From NCBI GenBank assembly GCA_045651765.1, contig JAZRSY010000024.1, positions 136,774 to 200,773 on the forward strand: a DNA stretch of 64,000 nt, written 5' to 3'. Each line of letters starts with the position of its first letter. Within the stretch, counting starts at the first letter, position 1. Positions 34,898-44,386 of this stretch are shown piece by piece. This DNA comes from SIG565 sp045651765. GTDB taxonomy: Bacteria > Bacillota > Clostridia > Oscillospirales > Acutalibacteraceae. The notes beneath the pieces are model-generated. The model was not told where the DNA came from. It saw only the letters and a list, made by a program, of their open reading frames with translations, and searched no databases. A program made the position numbers and the translations under genes.

Positions 34898-36455
34898 TTA
34901 TTGCTTCTGCCACCTTTAAGCCATCAACCGCTGCCGATGTAATTCCACCTGCATAGCCTGCTCCCTCGCCGCATGGGTAAAGCCCTAAACAATTAACCGA
35001 TTGTTTGTCATCATTCCTTAAAATACGCACGGGCGAAGAACTGCGTGTTTCTGGGAAAACAAGCAAAGCATTAGGACTGGCAAACCCGTCAATTTTTTTA
35101 TTAAAAATTGGCAAAGCCTCTTTAATAGATTGTGTTACAAACTCGGGCAACACATTATTAATATTGGATTTTATAACGGCGGGTTTAACGGTGGGTTTAA
35201 CCATATTGGGCTCGGTTATTTGCTCGCCTAATAAATCGCCAACGAAACAAAAAGGAACGCCGTTTTTATTATAGGCGGCCGCCTCTATTTTACGTTGCAG
35301 TTCAATGCCTTCTAAAACATTATCGCCCTTTAAATCTTGCGGTTTAACCTCTACTAAAACGGCACTATTGGCGTTTTGACCGTTACGGGCCGAATAACTC
35401 ATTCCGTTCACACAAGTCATTTCGGCCTCGCTTGAAGCGTTAATAACCTCGCCGCCGGGGCACATACAAAAAGTATAAACTCCCCTGCCCGAGTTTAAGT
35501 GAGTTGCTAACTTATAATCGGCGGGTGGTAAAAATTTATTGTCGGCAAAATCCCCGTATAAAGCCTTATTAATGTCAGATTGTAAATGCTCAATTCTTGC
35601 CCCAACAGAAAATGCCTTACGCTCTAACATAATGCCTTTTTCTTTAAGCATTTTATAGGTGTCGCGGGCAGAATGGCCAATGGCTAAGACTAAATCTTCG
35701 CAATTAATAGTTTCTAAATTATTGTTTGCCTTAACCTGTATGCCAACCAAGGCATCATTGTTAATTATAATATCTTCAAGTTTTGTATTAAATTTAATTT
35801 CGCCGCCCAAATTTATAATAATTTCACGAATATTTTTTACAACATTAACTAAAATATCGGTGCCTATATGTGGCTTTGAATCGTATAAAATATTCTCTTT
35901 AGCGCCGTTTTCAAAAAACACATTAAGCACCTCACGGCACCTAATATCTTTAATGCCGGTGTTTAATTTACCATCGGAAAAGGTGCCGGCACCGCCCTCG
36001 CCAAACTGAACATTAGATTCGGGGTTAATACTGCCACCTGCAAAAAATTCATTAACGGTTTTTTGACGCGCCTCTACACTTTCGCCACGCTCAATAATAA
36101 TTGGTTTTAACCCTGCTTTTGCCAAGGCCAAAGCGGCAAACATACCTGCGGGGCCAAAGCCCACAACAACAGGTCTGTTTTTTGTGTTATTACATTTAAG
36201 CCAAGTGTATTCCTGTGGTATATAGTGTGTTGCTTTTTTGTTGTTTAAAATTAACTTTTTTTCGTTATTATAAACTTCTACTAAAAATGAACAGCAAAAA
36301 ACAATATTGTTTTTATGTCTTGCGTCCACCGATTTTTTGAATAAAACAGCACTTTTAATGTTTTGTTTTTGTGTTTTTAGCACTTTTAAGGCAATATCTT
36401 CGGGGTTTGAAAAATTAGTGTTTAATGGTAAGTTTATATTTTGTAAGAGTATCAT
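34884..36455 (-). CDS. FAD-dependent dehydrogenase (COG2509 type)
   Basis: A 523-residue flavoprotein. An N-terminal unclassified domain (about 1-95) precedes the FAD motif VVGFGPAGMFAALALAKAG near residue 97. The GEGGAGTFSDGKLNTGI stretch near 150 and the C-terminal GLYPCGEGAGYAGGITSAAVDGLKVAE confirm the COG2509 family of uncharacterised NAD(P)/FAD-dependent dehydrogenases. The substrate is unknown. It lies directly after another flavoprotein gene (1 nt gap), so the two are probably co-transcribed from the promoter at 37717-37746. Confidence 0.88.
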   Translation of the reverse strand: MILLQNINLPLNTNFSNPEDIALKVLKTQKQNIKSAVLFKKSVDARHKNNIVFCCSFLVEVYNNEKKLILNNKKATHYIPQEYTWLKCNNTKNRPVVVGFGPAGMFAALALAKAGLKPIIIERGESVEARQKTVNEFFAGGSINPESNVQFGEGGAGTFSDGKLNTGIKDIRCREVLNVFFENGAKENILYDSKPHIGTDILVNVVKNIREIIINLGGEIKFNTKLEDIIINNDALVGIQVKANNNLETINCEDLVLAIGHSARDTYKMLKEKGIMLERKAFSVGARIEHLQSDINKALYGDFADNKFLPPADYKLATHLNSGRGVYTFCMCPGGEVINASSEAEMTCVNGMSYSARNGQNANSAVLVEVKPQDLKGDNVLEGIELQRKIEAAAYNKNGVPFCFVGDLLGEQITEPNMVKPTVKPAVIKSNINNVLPEFVTQSIKEALPIFNKKIDGFASPNALLVFPETRSSSPVRILRNDDKQSVNCLGLYPCGEGAGYAGGITSAAVDGLKVAEAIISKY

Positions 36456-36456
36456 A

Positions 36457-37683
36457 TTAAATTCCTTTTAAAATGCTGTTTGCTGCAATAAAGGCCGAAG
36501 TCCAAGCCCATTGCAGATTATAGCCACCACAGTCGCCGTCAATATCTAAAAGTTCGCCTATAATATAAAGGCCTTTATGTTTTTTAGAGCACATTGTTTG
36601 CAAATCAATCTCGGTTAAAGCAATGCCGCCTGCCGTTACCTGAGAATTAACAAAACCTGTGGTTGAAAGCACCTTGAACTCTAAATTTTTAACTAAGTAA
36701 CACAATTTTTCTATACTTTTTAATTCTAACTCGTAAACCTGTATATTAAGCGGTATATTGGCCAATTTTAAAATAACCTGACCCAACCTCTTGTTTAAAA
36801 AACCTGTTAAAAAGTCATGGGTAGTTCTGTTTTTTAAATCTTTAACCCTTTGCAAAAGTATTTCTTTAAGTTGTTGTTCGGTAAAATTTGGTGCACAATC
36901 TAACAGCACCTTAAATTCGCCATTATTTCTTTCAACCTCGCGCGAGAGTGCCATTATTGCAGGGCCCGAAAGACCGTATTCGGTAAATAAAACCTCGTCA
37001 AAAGCAGTGTTAATTTTTTTATTATTAAAATAAAGCGATGCTATCGCATCAATTTTAATACCTTTTAATTGTTTTGTTATTGTGTTTTCGGTTTTAAGTT
37101 GTACAATTGCAGGGGTGGTTTTTTCGGTTTTATAGCCCTTTGATTTTAAAAGCTTAAAAGCCTTACCTGTGCTGCCTAATTTTGCACCGCCTGAATATAG
37201 ACCTGTTGCAAAAATAATGTTTTTCGCCTTAATGCTGCTGTTTTCTGTAATAAGGGTATATTCTTGGTTGTTAAATTTAAAATCGGTAACGCAGCAGTTA
37301 CAAATAATTTCAACACCGTTTTCTTCCGCAGAAAAACGCAAAGCATCCACAACGCTTGATGCTTGGTACGAAGCAGGATAAGCCTTGCCGTTTTGCTCAA
37401 AAACAATTTCTACCCCAATTTTTTTGAAAAAATCTATGGTGGGTTTTATGCTGTATTTGTTATTTTCAATATTAATTAAATTAGGTGTTTGTGAGTGATA
37501 AAAGCAATTATTTAAGTTGCTGTTGGTAATGTTACACCTGCCGTTACCGGTGGTTATAAGTTTTTTACCAACCCTATCTAACGCCTCTAAAACCACTACA
37601 TTTAAAGCATTGTTTCGTTGTTTAAGATAAACAGCCGCACACAAACCTGCAGCGCCACCGCCAATAACTGCTACATCAAACAT
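36457..37683 (-). CDS. HI0933/BaiN-like flavoprotein
   Basis: A 408-residue FAD protein of the YhiN/HI0933 family. The N-terminal FAD motif is VIGGGAAGLCAAVYL at residue 5, followed by DRVGKKLITTGNGRCNITN, which is diagnostic for the family. The C-terminal FAD contact GELLDIDGDCGGYNLQWAWTSA is intact. One member, BaiN, takes part in bile acid dehydroxylation, but the family is broad and most members have no known substrate. It is the first gene of a two-gene unit with the COG2509 gene. Confidence 0.9.
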   Translation of the reverse strand: MFDVAVIGGGAAGLCAAVYLKQRNNALNVVVLEALDRVGKKLITTGNGRCNITNSNLNNCFYHSQTPNLINIENNKYSIKPTIDFFKKIGVEIVFEQNGKAYPASYQASSVVDALRFSAEENGVEIICNCCVTDFKFNNQEYTLITENSSIKAKNIIFATGLYSGGAKLGSTGKAFKLLKSKGYKTEKTTPAIVQLKTENTITKQLKGIKIDAIASLYFNNKKINTAFDEVLFTEYGLSGPAIMALSREVERNNGEFKVLLDCAPNFTEQQLKEILLQRVKDLKNRTTHDFLTGFLNKRLGQVILKLANIPLNIQVYELELKSIEKLCYLVKNLEFKVLSTTGFVNSQVTAGGIALTEIDLQTMCSKKHKGLYIIGELLDIDGDCGGYNLQWAWTSAFIAANSILKGI

Positions 37684-37716
37684 TAAAACCTACACCTCTT
37701 AAAATTTTATGTTATA

Positions 37717-37746
37717 ATTATATATCATAATTATTTATATTGTCAA
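37717..37746 (-). promoter_or_regulatory. Sigma-A promoter of the two flavoprotein genes
   Basis: On the minus strand, a perfect TTGACA (37741-37746) and a perfect TATAAT (37717-37722) are 18 bp apart. It lies back to back with the SDR promoter at 37751-37779. Confidence 0.82.
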
Positions 37747-37750
37747 ATTA

Positions 37751-37779
37751 TTGATTTTTTAAAAACAAAGGTTTATAAT
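37751..37779 (+). promoter_or_regulatory. Sigma-A promoter of the SDR/DUF554 unit
   Basis: TTGATT (37751-37756) and TATAAT (37774-37779) are 17 bp apart, 28 bp before the SDR ATG. Its -35 box is 5 bp from the -35 box of the divergent promoter. Confidence 0.75.
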
Positions 37780-37807
37780 TAGTTTAAAAATTTGGAGGCT
37801 AATTAAT

Positions 37808-38566
37808 ATGAATATTGCTGTTGTTACAGGCGCTTCCTCGGGGCTTGGGGAAGAATTTGTCAAACAAATTAATAATACATATAAAAATTTAGACGAAATT
37901 TGGCTTATTGCACGCCGTAAAGAGCGGCTTAAAGAAATTGCAAAAAGCATTACTATTCCCTGCCGAATTTTAGCGCTGGATATAACTAAAGATGCAGATA
38001 TTGCCCTTTTAAACCAAACACTTAATGACATTAAGCCTAATGTTAAAATTCTTGTAAATAATGCAGGTTACGGCAAACTTGGGAATTTTGAAGATTTAGA
38101 TATTAATGATAATAGCGGTATGATAAAACTTAATTGCCAAGCCTTAACCGTTATTACACAAACTATATTGCCTTTTATGTCAGAAAAGTCCGAGATAATT
38201 AACATAAGCTCAATTGCGTCTTTTGTGCCAAATGCAAGAATGGCAGTTTACTGCTCGACAAAGGCGTATGTTACAAGCTTTTCAAGAGCATTAAGGCACG
38301 AATTAAAACCCAGAAAGATTAATGTTTTAGCCGTTTGCCCCGGCCCCATGGCTACAGAATTTTTAAGAATTGCCGACATTACCCCGGGAGCCAGCCATAC
38401 TTTTGACACACTGCCATTTGTTAAGGCTGAAAATGTTGCTAAAAAATCTATTATTGCTTCCAAAAAAGGCAGAGCGGTTTATACAAATCGTGTGTTTTAT
38501 AAATTTTACAGATTTTTAAGCCGAATTGTCCCCCACAAAATTCTAATGTTATTTAGTGCAACTTAA
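37808..38566 (+). CDS. Short-chain dehydrogenase/reductase
   Basis: A 252-residue SDR of the YdfG/DltE-like branch. It has the cofactor motif VTGASSGLGEEF at residue 6 with an Arg-rich segment (ARRKERL) that favours NADPH, NNAGYGKLG near 88, Ser in NISSIASFVPN, and the YCSTKAYV catalytic Tyr/Lys near 152. The C-terminal tail after residue 200 is basic and aromatic. The substrate cannot be predicted. It has a GGAGG ribosome binding site and is followed by the DUF554 gene after 12 nt. Confidence 0.9.
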   Translation: MNIAVVTGASSGLGEEFVKQINNTYKNLDEIWLIARRKERLKEIAKSITIPCRILALDITKDADIALLNQTLNDIKPNVKILVNNAGYGKLGNFEDLDINDNSGMIKLNCQALTVITQTILPFMSEKSEIINISSIASFVPNARMAVYCSTKAYVTSFSRALRHELKPRKINVLAVCPGPMATEFLRIADITPGASHTFDTLPFVKAENVAKKSIIASKKGRAVYTNRVFYKFYRFLSRIVPHKILMLFSAT

Positions 38567-38578
38567 AGGAGTTTTACA

Positions 38579-39286
38579 ATGCAAACCATCAAAACAATAC
38601 TGCTAAGCGGTGCCGTTATTAACTTTATTTTGGTTATTATGGGAGCGCTTGTTGGTTTATTTTTCAAAAAAGGCATACCACAAAAAATTAAAAATTCCCT
38701 GGTTACAGGTATGGGGCTTTGTGTTCTATTAATCGGAATTGATGGTATGCTCAATAACGATACCAACATTTTAATTATAATAATTTCGATAGCACTTGGG
38801 GTCATAATTGGCGAATTACTTGACATTGATGAGTTTATTAACAAAATATCATTAAAACTTGAAAAATTTGTTAATATAAAAAATGGCAATGCAAAGATAG
38901 CCGAAGGTTTTGTTTCGGCTACGCTTTTATTTTGCATTGGTGCCATGACCATTGTCGGCTCAATTGAAAGTGGTATTAACGGCAACAATACCACACTTTA
39001 TTCAAAATCGGTTATTGACTGTATTTCGGCCATTCCTTTAGCTTCAACCCTTGGTTTGGGCGTTTTGCTTTCCTGTCTGCCCGTTTTAATTATTGAGGGC
39101 GGTTTAACACTGCTGGCAGTGGTGGTTTCACCAATATTAACCCAGGAAATAATTTTACATATGTCGGTAACGGGTTCAATATTAATTACTGCGCTGGCCC
39201 TTAATATGTTAGGAATTACAAAAATAAAGGTTATGAATTTTGTGCCTGCCATATTTTTACCAATAATTATTTGTTATATAATTTAA
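38579..39286 (+). CDS. DUF554 family membrane protein
   Basis: A 235-residue protein with about six to seven membrane helices. Diagnostic stretches are GALVGLFFKKGIPQKIKNSLVTG near the start, FVSATLLFCIGAMTIVGSIESG in the middle, and the end with GITKIKVMNFVPAIFLPIII. DUF554 (YdfK-like) proteins are presumed transporters with no known substrate. It is co-transcribed with the SDR. Confidence 0.9.
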   Translation: MQTIKTILLSGAVINFILVIMGALVGLFFKKGIPQKIKNSLVTGMGLCVLLIGIDGMLNNDTNILIIIISIALGVIIGELLDIDEFINKISLKLEKFVNIKNGNAKIAEGFVSATLLFCIGAMTIVGSIESGINGNNTTLYSKSVIDCISAIPLASTLGLGVLLSCLPVLIIEGGLTLLAVVVSPILTQEIILHMSVTGSILITALALNMLGITKIKVMNFVPAIFLPIIICYII

Positions 39287-39314
39287 AATCCGAGGTTTAA
39301 ACCTCGGATTTTTT
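39285..39314. terminator. Bidirectional terminator between the DUF554 gene and trmB
   Basis: AAAATCCGAGGTTT and AAACCTCGGATTTT pair perfectly and are flanked by A and T runs, between convergent genes. The 5' arm includes the DUF554 stop codon. Confidence 0.88.
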
Positions 39315-39315
39315 A

Positions 39316-39984
39316 TTATAAATATGCTTCTAAACGGTAAATTGGTTGGCCAAGGGCAACAAATTTTGCTTCGTATTCGGTAACAATATTACCTTCAAAA
39401 TTGCTGTTATGTAAATCAAGCGAAATATTTTTAAGTTTAAAACCACTGTTTGAAAACTGTTCAATAGAAAACTCAAACAAACCTTGGTTATCGGTTTTTT
39501 GGTGGATTTCGGCACCTTTAGCCAATAATTTTTTGTAAATTTCTAAAAAGGGTTTTGCGGTTAGCCTGTGGTTTGCATATTTCTTTTTTGGGAATGGGCA
39601 GGAAAAGTTTAAATAAATTCTTTCTATCGATTGATTTTTAATATATGACGGCAAATATTCGGCCGAACATTTAATAAAAATTAAATTACTAATTCCCTCT
39701 TTTTTAGCCTTTTCGCAAGCCGATACAATTACATTGGCTGTTTTTTCAACCGCTATAAAATTAATGTTCGGGTTCTGTTTGGCGGCTTCACAAATAAACC
39801 CGCCTTTGCCGCAACCGATTTCTAAATGAACGGGGTTATTGTTGCCAAACAATTCATTATAATCTAAATAATCTTTAAATGTGTTGGCCGTGTTAAAATT
39901 ACGGTCTTCTTTATCGATAATTATAAGATTGTTTTGGCATTCTTCTAACCTTTTTTCAAGGTTTTTCTTTTTTCTCATTCGCAT
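39316..39984 (-). CDS. trmB: tRNA (guanine-N7)-methyltransferase TrmB
   Basis: A 222-residue Rossmann methyltransferase that makes m7G46 in tRNA. The SAM motif HLEIGCGKGGFI is near residue 54 and FIAVEK near 76. The substrate motif reads YLNFSCPFPKKKYANHRLT, where most TrmB proteins have SDPWPK; here the Asp is Cys and the Trp is Phe. The rest of the protein is canonical, including the EIHQKTDNQGLFEFS region. It follows the MreB-like gene by 16 nt. Confidence 0.92.
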   Translation of the reverse strand: MRMRKKKNLEKRLEECQNNLIIIDKEDRNFNTANTFKDYLDYNELFGNNNPVHLEIGCGKGGFICEAAKQNPNINFIAVEKTANVIVSACEKAKKEGISNLIFIKCSAEYLPSYIKNQSIERIYLNFSCPFPKKKYANHRLTAKPFLEIYKKLLAKGAEIHQKTDNQGLFEFSIEQFSNSGFKLKNISLDLHNSNFEGNIVTEYEAKFVALGQPIYRLEAYL

Positions 39985-40000
39985 AAAATTTCACCAAAAA

Positions 40001-41023
40001 CTATTCAATAGCCAATTTTTGAATTGACCTATATTGGAAATCAACATTATTTAACAGCGCAGGGTTTTTAAGAGCAATAGCGGCGCCCCTTACTACGCTG
40101 TGTGTTGGGTCGCTGTCAATATGCACCTTAGTGCCTAAATATTGCTCTAATAATTCGGGCATTCCGTTCATAAGCGAGGTTCCGCCTGTTAAATATATGC
40201 CCTCACTCATAATGTCAGCTACAATGTCGGGGTCGGTTTTTTCAATAACCTGCCTAATGGCGTTGCAAATTGATAATGCAGTATCAATAATAACTTCATG
40301 TATTTCGGTAGAGGTTACCTCTAAAGTTTCGGGCAGACCTGTAAAAATATTGCTGCCTTTTGCAATAACGGCAACCTCAATAGGCCTTTTTACAACAGTG
40401 CTTAATTGCTTTTTAATGCTTTCGGCCGTAAGCGGACCAATTGCCACACCGTATTCCTTACGAATGTATTTAATAATTAATTCATCAAAGGTGTTACCTG
40501 CTACCTTAAACGAATCACACTGGGCAATACCACCCATTGAAATTGTAGCAATATCGGTAGCGCCTGCGCCCATATCTACAATTAAACTACCCTTAGGTTT
40601 TGTAAAATCTAACCCTAAACCGATAGCTACGGCAATTGGGTTTTCAATAACCGAAACATTGCGGCCACCGCCTGCTTCTACGACCTGAGCCATAGAGTGA
40701 TGCTGCAGTTCGGTAACGCCGGTGGGCAAAGCTGCCATAACCCTGGGGCGAATAATACGCTTGCCAAACGCTTTAAACATATAGTTTTTTAACATTGCTT
40801 CGGCTAAATCCAGGTTGGCAATGGCGCCATGCTCTATTGGGTGAACGCAGGTTAAACTTTTTGGTGTGCGCCCCAAAGTTTGTAAGGCTTTTTCACCAAA
40901 ATATACAGGTTCACCTGTTTCACTGTCTACGGTAACTACACTTGGCAGCTCCAAAACGATTTTCGAGCTTGAAAATATAACGGTTTTAGACGAGCCTAAA
41001 TCTATACCAATATCTGTTGTCAT
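40001..41023 (-). CDS. MreB/Mbl-like cell shape protein
   Basis: A 340-residue actin-like protein that would form membrane-bound filaments guiding wall synthesis. ATP-site motifs are IGIDLGSSKTVIF at residue 4, PTGVTELQHHSM near 103, DMGAGATDIATISMGG near 160, and LTGGTSLMNGMPEL near 283. It stands alone between comFC and trmB, not with mreC/mreD, so it may be an Mbl or MreBH paralog. I chose the ATG at 41023 (GGTGA 5 nt upstream) over the TTG at 41035. Confidence 0.88.
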   Translation of the reverse strand: MTTDIGIDLGSSKTVIFSSSKIVLELPSVVTVDSETGEPVYFGEKALQTLGRTPKSLTCVHPIEHGAIANLDLAEAMLKNYMFKAFGKRIIRPRVMAALPTGVTELQHHSMAQVVEAGGGRNVSVIENPIAVAIGLGLDFTKPKGSLIVDMGAGATDIATISMGGIAQCDSFKVAGNTFDELIIKYIRKEYGVAIGPLTAESIKKQLSTVVKRPIEVAVIAKGSNIFTGLPETLEVTSTEIHEVIIDTALSICNAIRQVIEKTDPDIVADIMSEGIYLTGGTSLMNGMPELLEQYLGTKVHIDSDPTHSVVRGAAIALKNPALLNNVDFQYRSIQKLAIE

Positions 41024-41050
41024 ATTAATCACCAAACATATTATATTTTA

Positions 41051-41752
41051 TTATTCCTTGTTTTTCAACCCTTGTTTTTTGTAATTAGAAAGCGCAGTAA
41101 CGCAATACACATTATTTGCACCTGCAAACATAATTTGTCTTGCACATTCGTCTAGTGTGGCGCCCGTTGTTTTAACATCATCAACCAACAAAACATTATT
41201 CGCCTTAAAACTCTTACAAATATAGGCATCTTTAATATTACTAAACCTATATTTAAAGTTAGATTTGTGCTGCGGCTTGGTTCTTTTTACCTTTTTAAGA
41301 TAATTGACATACGGCACACCCAATTTTTTAGAAATTTTACGGGCTAAAATTTCACTTTGATTGTACCCTCTTTTAAATTTGTTTAACGGGTGCAAAGGAA
41401 CACTTAAAATATAATCAAATTTAATGTTACTGAAATTTTCGTTAACGGTCTTTACCATACTTTCAGCAAAGAAATCGGCGTTTTCGATGCTGCCGCCAAA
41501 TTTTAGCGTATAAATACCCTTTGAAGAAACATCGCCATAATTAAAAGGAGAAACTGAGGCACGAAAATGATAAGTAAATCTGTTACAGCAACAATGCTTT
41601 TTATCGCAACCGCATTTTATACACAGTTTTGTAATCTGCTCTATATCTTTATTACAGTCTTCGCACAAATGCTCTTCGCGTTTTATTAAATTATTACAAC
41701 AAGCACATCGTTTTGGAAATAAAAGCCATATTATATAATTTAAAAATTTCAT
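41051..41752 (-). CDS. comFC: ComF family protein (ComFC-like phosphoribosyltransferase)
   Basis: A 233-residue ComF-family protein. It has an N-terminal zinc-ribbon region rich in Cys (CACCNN, LCEDCNK, LCIKCGC) in the first 60 residues. The phosphoribosyltransferase domain carries the PRPP motif VLLVDDVKTTGATLDECA near residue 185. ComFC helps single strands enter the cytoplasm during transformation. No comFA lies next to it. It starts 3 nt after recD2, with GAGG between the genes. Confidence 0.9.
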   Translation of the reverse strand: MKFLNYIIWLLFPKRCACCNNLIKREEHLCEDCNKDIEQITKLCIKCGCDKKHCCCNRFTYHFRASVSPFNYGDVSSKGIYTLKFGGSIENADFFAESMVKTVNENFSNIKFDYILSVPLHPLNKFKRGYNQSEILARKISKKLGVPYVNYLKKVKRTKPQHKSNFKYRFSNIKDAYICKSFKANNVLLVDDVKTTGATLDECARQIMFAGANNVYCVTALSNYKKQGLKNKE

Positions 41753-41755
41753 ACA

Positions 41756-43954
41756 TTACCTCATTAAAAAATTTAAAAGGCCTGTATAGCGCAAGGTTTT
41801 TTTGTCGTTTGCTATCATGTCGGCTAAAACGGTGCTGCTACCCACTACAACTAAAAGTTGTTTAGCGCGGGTAAAGGCTGTGTATAAAAGATTTCTGTAT
41901 CTTAATTTGTGAGGAACATCCAATAACGGTAAAATAATGCAGTCAAACTCACTACCCTGGCTTTTATGTACAGTTACGGCATAGGCGAGCTCTAGTTGAG
42001 CTATTTCTTCACCCGAATAAATTACCCTTTTGCCATCAAAATTAACGGTTACGCTGTTAAGGTAGCCATCAGCCGATTCGATAAAGCCAATATCGCCGTT
42101 AAAAACTCCGCTGCCTGTTTCGCCAAAATTGGTTTCCCACAGAATATCGTAATTATTTTTAATTTGCATAACCTTATCACCCTGGCGGAAGGTAATGCCT
42201 TTAAAACTTAATTCGCCTTTTAATTTGCTTGGTGGGTTTACAGCGGCTTGTAATAAGTTATTAAGGTTAGCAGTGCCTGTTAAAAAACGCCTTGAAGGAC
42301 ACAAAACCTGAATGTTCTCTAAAGGTAAAAAACCATAAGCTAGCGGCAACCGTTCGGATAAAAGGTTTACAACCTCGGACACACATTCTTCGGGATTATT
42401 ATTAATTAACATAAAGCAATCGGAATTTTTGGAATTATTAAAAACTATTTGTTTGCCGTTAATTATTTTATGCGCGTTGGTAACAATAAGACTTTCTTCT
42501 GCTTGGCGAAAAATTGTTTTTAAGCAAACACTTGCAATATTACCGTATTTAATTAGGTCGTGCAAAACGTTGCCTGCCCCCACGCTTGGTAATTGGTCTG
42601 TATCCCCAACCATAATAATGCGGCAGTTGCCCTTAACGGCACGCAAAACGGCCTCGAACAAAAATGTATCTACCATTGACATTTCATCAACAATTAAAAC
42701 ATCACACTCTAGCGGATTTTTTTCGTTACGGGCAAAAAAGTGCTTTTCATCTTCATTAAATTCGGCCTCGAGCATACGGTGAATGGTCTTGGCGGGAATA
42801 CCTGTAAGTTCGGTAATTCGTCTGGCAGCACGGCCTGTTGGGGCGCATAGCATTACATCAAGCCCACGGTGTTCTAACACACTAATTATGGCATTAAGGG
42901 TGGTGGTTTTACCAGTGCCAGGGCCACCTGTTAAAATAAACACTCCGTTTTCAACAGCATGTCTCACGGCTTGCCTTTGCAATTCTTCGAATTTAATTGA
43001 TAATATGTTTTCTGCTCGGTCAATTTCTAACTCACTTAACGAAAATAAATCGTTTTTAACGGCAGCCATTTGTTTTATTCGGGACGCAATATATCGTTCA
43101 GAAGAATGATATTCCGGTAAAAAAACAAAATCAGTGTTATCAAAATCTTCTAAAATAAGCTCTAAAGATTTTTCAGCATTTAATATTACCTCTTTCACCA
43201 AACCAGGCTCAACATCTAAAAGCAGAGATGAAACATCGGCCAACTTATTTATAGGCAAACAGGTGTGTGAATTGGCAGTATTTTTTTTAAGAACATATTT
43301 AACCCCAGCTAAAATTCGGTTATGTTCAAATTTGTTTAAATTGTACGCTTCGGCTATTTCTTCGGCGCGTAAAAAATCGAAACCTATATTATCGGAGCAT
43401 AAAACATAAGGGTTATTTTGCACCATCGGCACTGCATTATTGCCTAATTTTTTAAAAATTTTTAGGGCTTCGGCAGGGGTAAAATTAAATTGTGAAAATT
43501 TAAGCAAAATTTCCCTTATTCCAAATTGGCTTTTAAAATGTTCGCTTACAGCCATTGCCTTCTCGTAAGAAATACCCTTAATAATACATAGTTTTTCGGG
43601 GTAATTTTCAATAATATCTAAACTATCTTTACCAAACTGTTCAACAATTTTGCGTGCAGTAGCAGGGCCAATGCCCCTAACACTTCCGCTCGACAAATAT
43701 TTTAATATTGAGGCGGAATCTTCTTTAATAACCCTTTCACAAAATTCGACCTTAAACTGCGAGCCATAGGTTTTGTGGTGGATATATTGGCCTGTGCAAT
43801 TTAAAAATTCGCCCTCGTAAGCATTAGGAATAATGCCAACAACGGTGATATCCTCGGAACCTGTGTTAAGCGTTAAAACGCAATAGCCGTTATTTTCATT
43901 TTTATATGTAATTTTTACAATAGTACCGCTAACTGTTTGGGTATTGTTTTGCAT
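41756..43954 (-). CDS. recD2: ATP-dependent helicase RecD2
   Basis: A 732-residue SF1B 5'-3' helicase. It has an N-terminal OB-like domain (about 1-90), a helix-hairpin-helix region (near GSVRGIGPATARKIVEQFG, residue 92), Walker A LTGGPGTGKTTTLNAI near 342, Walker B DVLIVDEMSMVDT near 412, and VTVHKSQGSEFD (motif V) near 660. This is the RecD2 type found in bacteria without RecBC, acting in DNA repair and fork maintenance. Its start overlaps the preceding gene by 26 nt. It is translationally linked to comFC. Confidence 0.95.
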   Translation of the reverse strand: MQNNTQTVSGTIVKITYKNENNGYCVLTLNTGSEDITVVGIIPNAYEGEFLNCTGQYIHHKTYGSQFKVEFCERVIKEDSASILKYLSSGSVRGIGPATARKIVEQFGKDSLDIIENYPEKLCIIKGISYEKAMAVSEHFKSQFGIREILLKFSQFNFTPAEALKIFKKLGNNAVPMVQNNPYVLCSDNIGFDFLRAEEIAEAYNLNKFEHNRILAGVKYVLKKNTANSHTCLPINKLADVSSLLLDVEPGLVKEVILNAEKSLELILEDFDNTDFVFLPEYHSSERYIASRIKQMAAVKNDLFSLSELEIDRAENILSIKFEELQRQAVRHAVENGVFILTGGPGTGKTTTLNAIISVLEHRGLDVMLCAPTGRAARRITELTGIPAKTIHRMLEAEFNEDEKHFFARNEKNPLECDVLIVDEMSMVDTFLFEAVLRAVKGNCRIIMVGDTDQLPSVGAGNVLHDLIKYGNIASVCLKTIFRQAEESLIVTNAHKIINGKQIVFNNSKNSDCFMLINNNPEECVSEVVNLLSERLPLAYGFLPLENIQVLCPSRRFLTGTANLNNLLQAAVNPPSKLKGELSFKGITFRQGDKVMQIKNNYDILWETNFGETGSGVFNGDIGFIESADGYLNSVTVNFDGKRVIYSGEEIAQLELAYAVTVHKSQGSEFDCIILPLLDVPHKLRYRNLLYTAFTRAKQLLVVVGSSTVLADMIANDKKTLRYTGLLNFLMR

Positions 43955-44297
43955 TACTAAAAACTCCGATATCTTCGAATTCTTTTACAAAATTATCATT
44001 TTGGGTAAAATAAACATTTTGGTTTTTATAGGTATTTTTTAAAGCCTTTTGGGTGGCCGAGGTAATATCTTTAGTTACAGCAATGATATTTTCATAATGC
44101 TTATTGCCCGACCATTTTTGTTCCTCTATGGCTGATATTAATTGTTGTTCGGCGTAAGGCTCGGTTAAGAATAATACCAAAACTTTTTGAGCAATTTTTT
44201 TTGGTTTTAACATAAATGAGCCAATTGAGTAAAATAACTCGCCTAAGCCTATTAAAGAAAAAATTACCAAAAAAGTAAAAATAAATGCTTCGTACAT
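43929..44297 (-). CDS. Unassigned membrane-anchored protein upstream of recD2
   Basis: A 122-residue protein with one N-terminal membrane helix (about residues 6-28, FIFTFLVIFSLIGLGELFY). A short basic stretch is followed by a soluble alpha/beta segment (KVLVLFLTEPYAEQQLISAIEEQ). I recognise no family or catalytic motif. The mature part should face the cytoplasm if the positive-inside rule applies to KPKKIAQK. Its 26-nt overlap with recD2 implies translational coupling. It starts a unit after the cdaR terminator. Confidence 0.7.
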   Translation of the reverse strand: MYEAFIFTFLVIFSLIGLGELFYSIGSFMLKPKKIAQKVLVLFLTEPYAEQQLISAIEEQKWSGNKHYENIIAVTKDITSATQKALKNTYKNQNVYFTQNDNFVKEFEDIGVFSNAKQYPNS

Positions 44298-44353
44298 AAA
44301 AACACCTCTAAACTATTTTGTTTATTATATGCTAAAGGTATAATTTATGTAAC

Positions 44354-44378
44354 AAGGGAGCACCCGCGATGCTCCCTT
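44354..44378 (-). terminator. Hairpin after cdaR
   Basis: AAGGGAGCA (44354-44362) pairs with TGCTCCCTT (44370-44378). The tail on the minus strand (GTTACATAAATT) is only moderately T-rich, so termination may be partial. Confidence 0.6.
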
Positions 44379-44386
44379 AATTTTAT

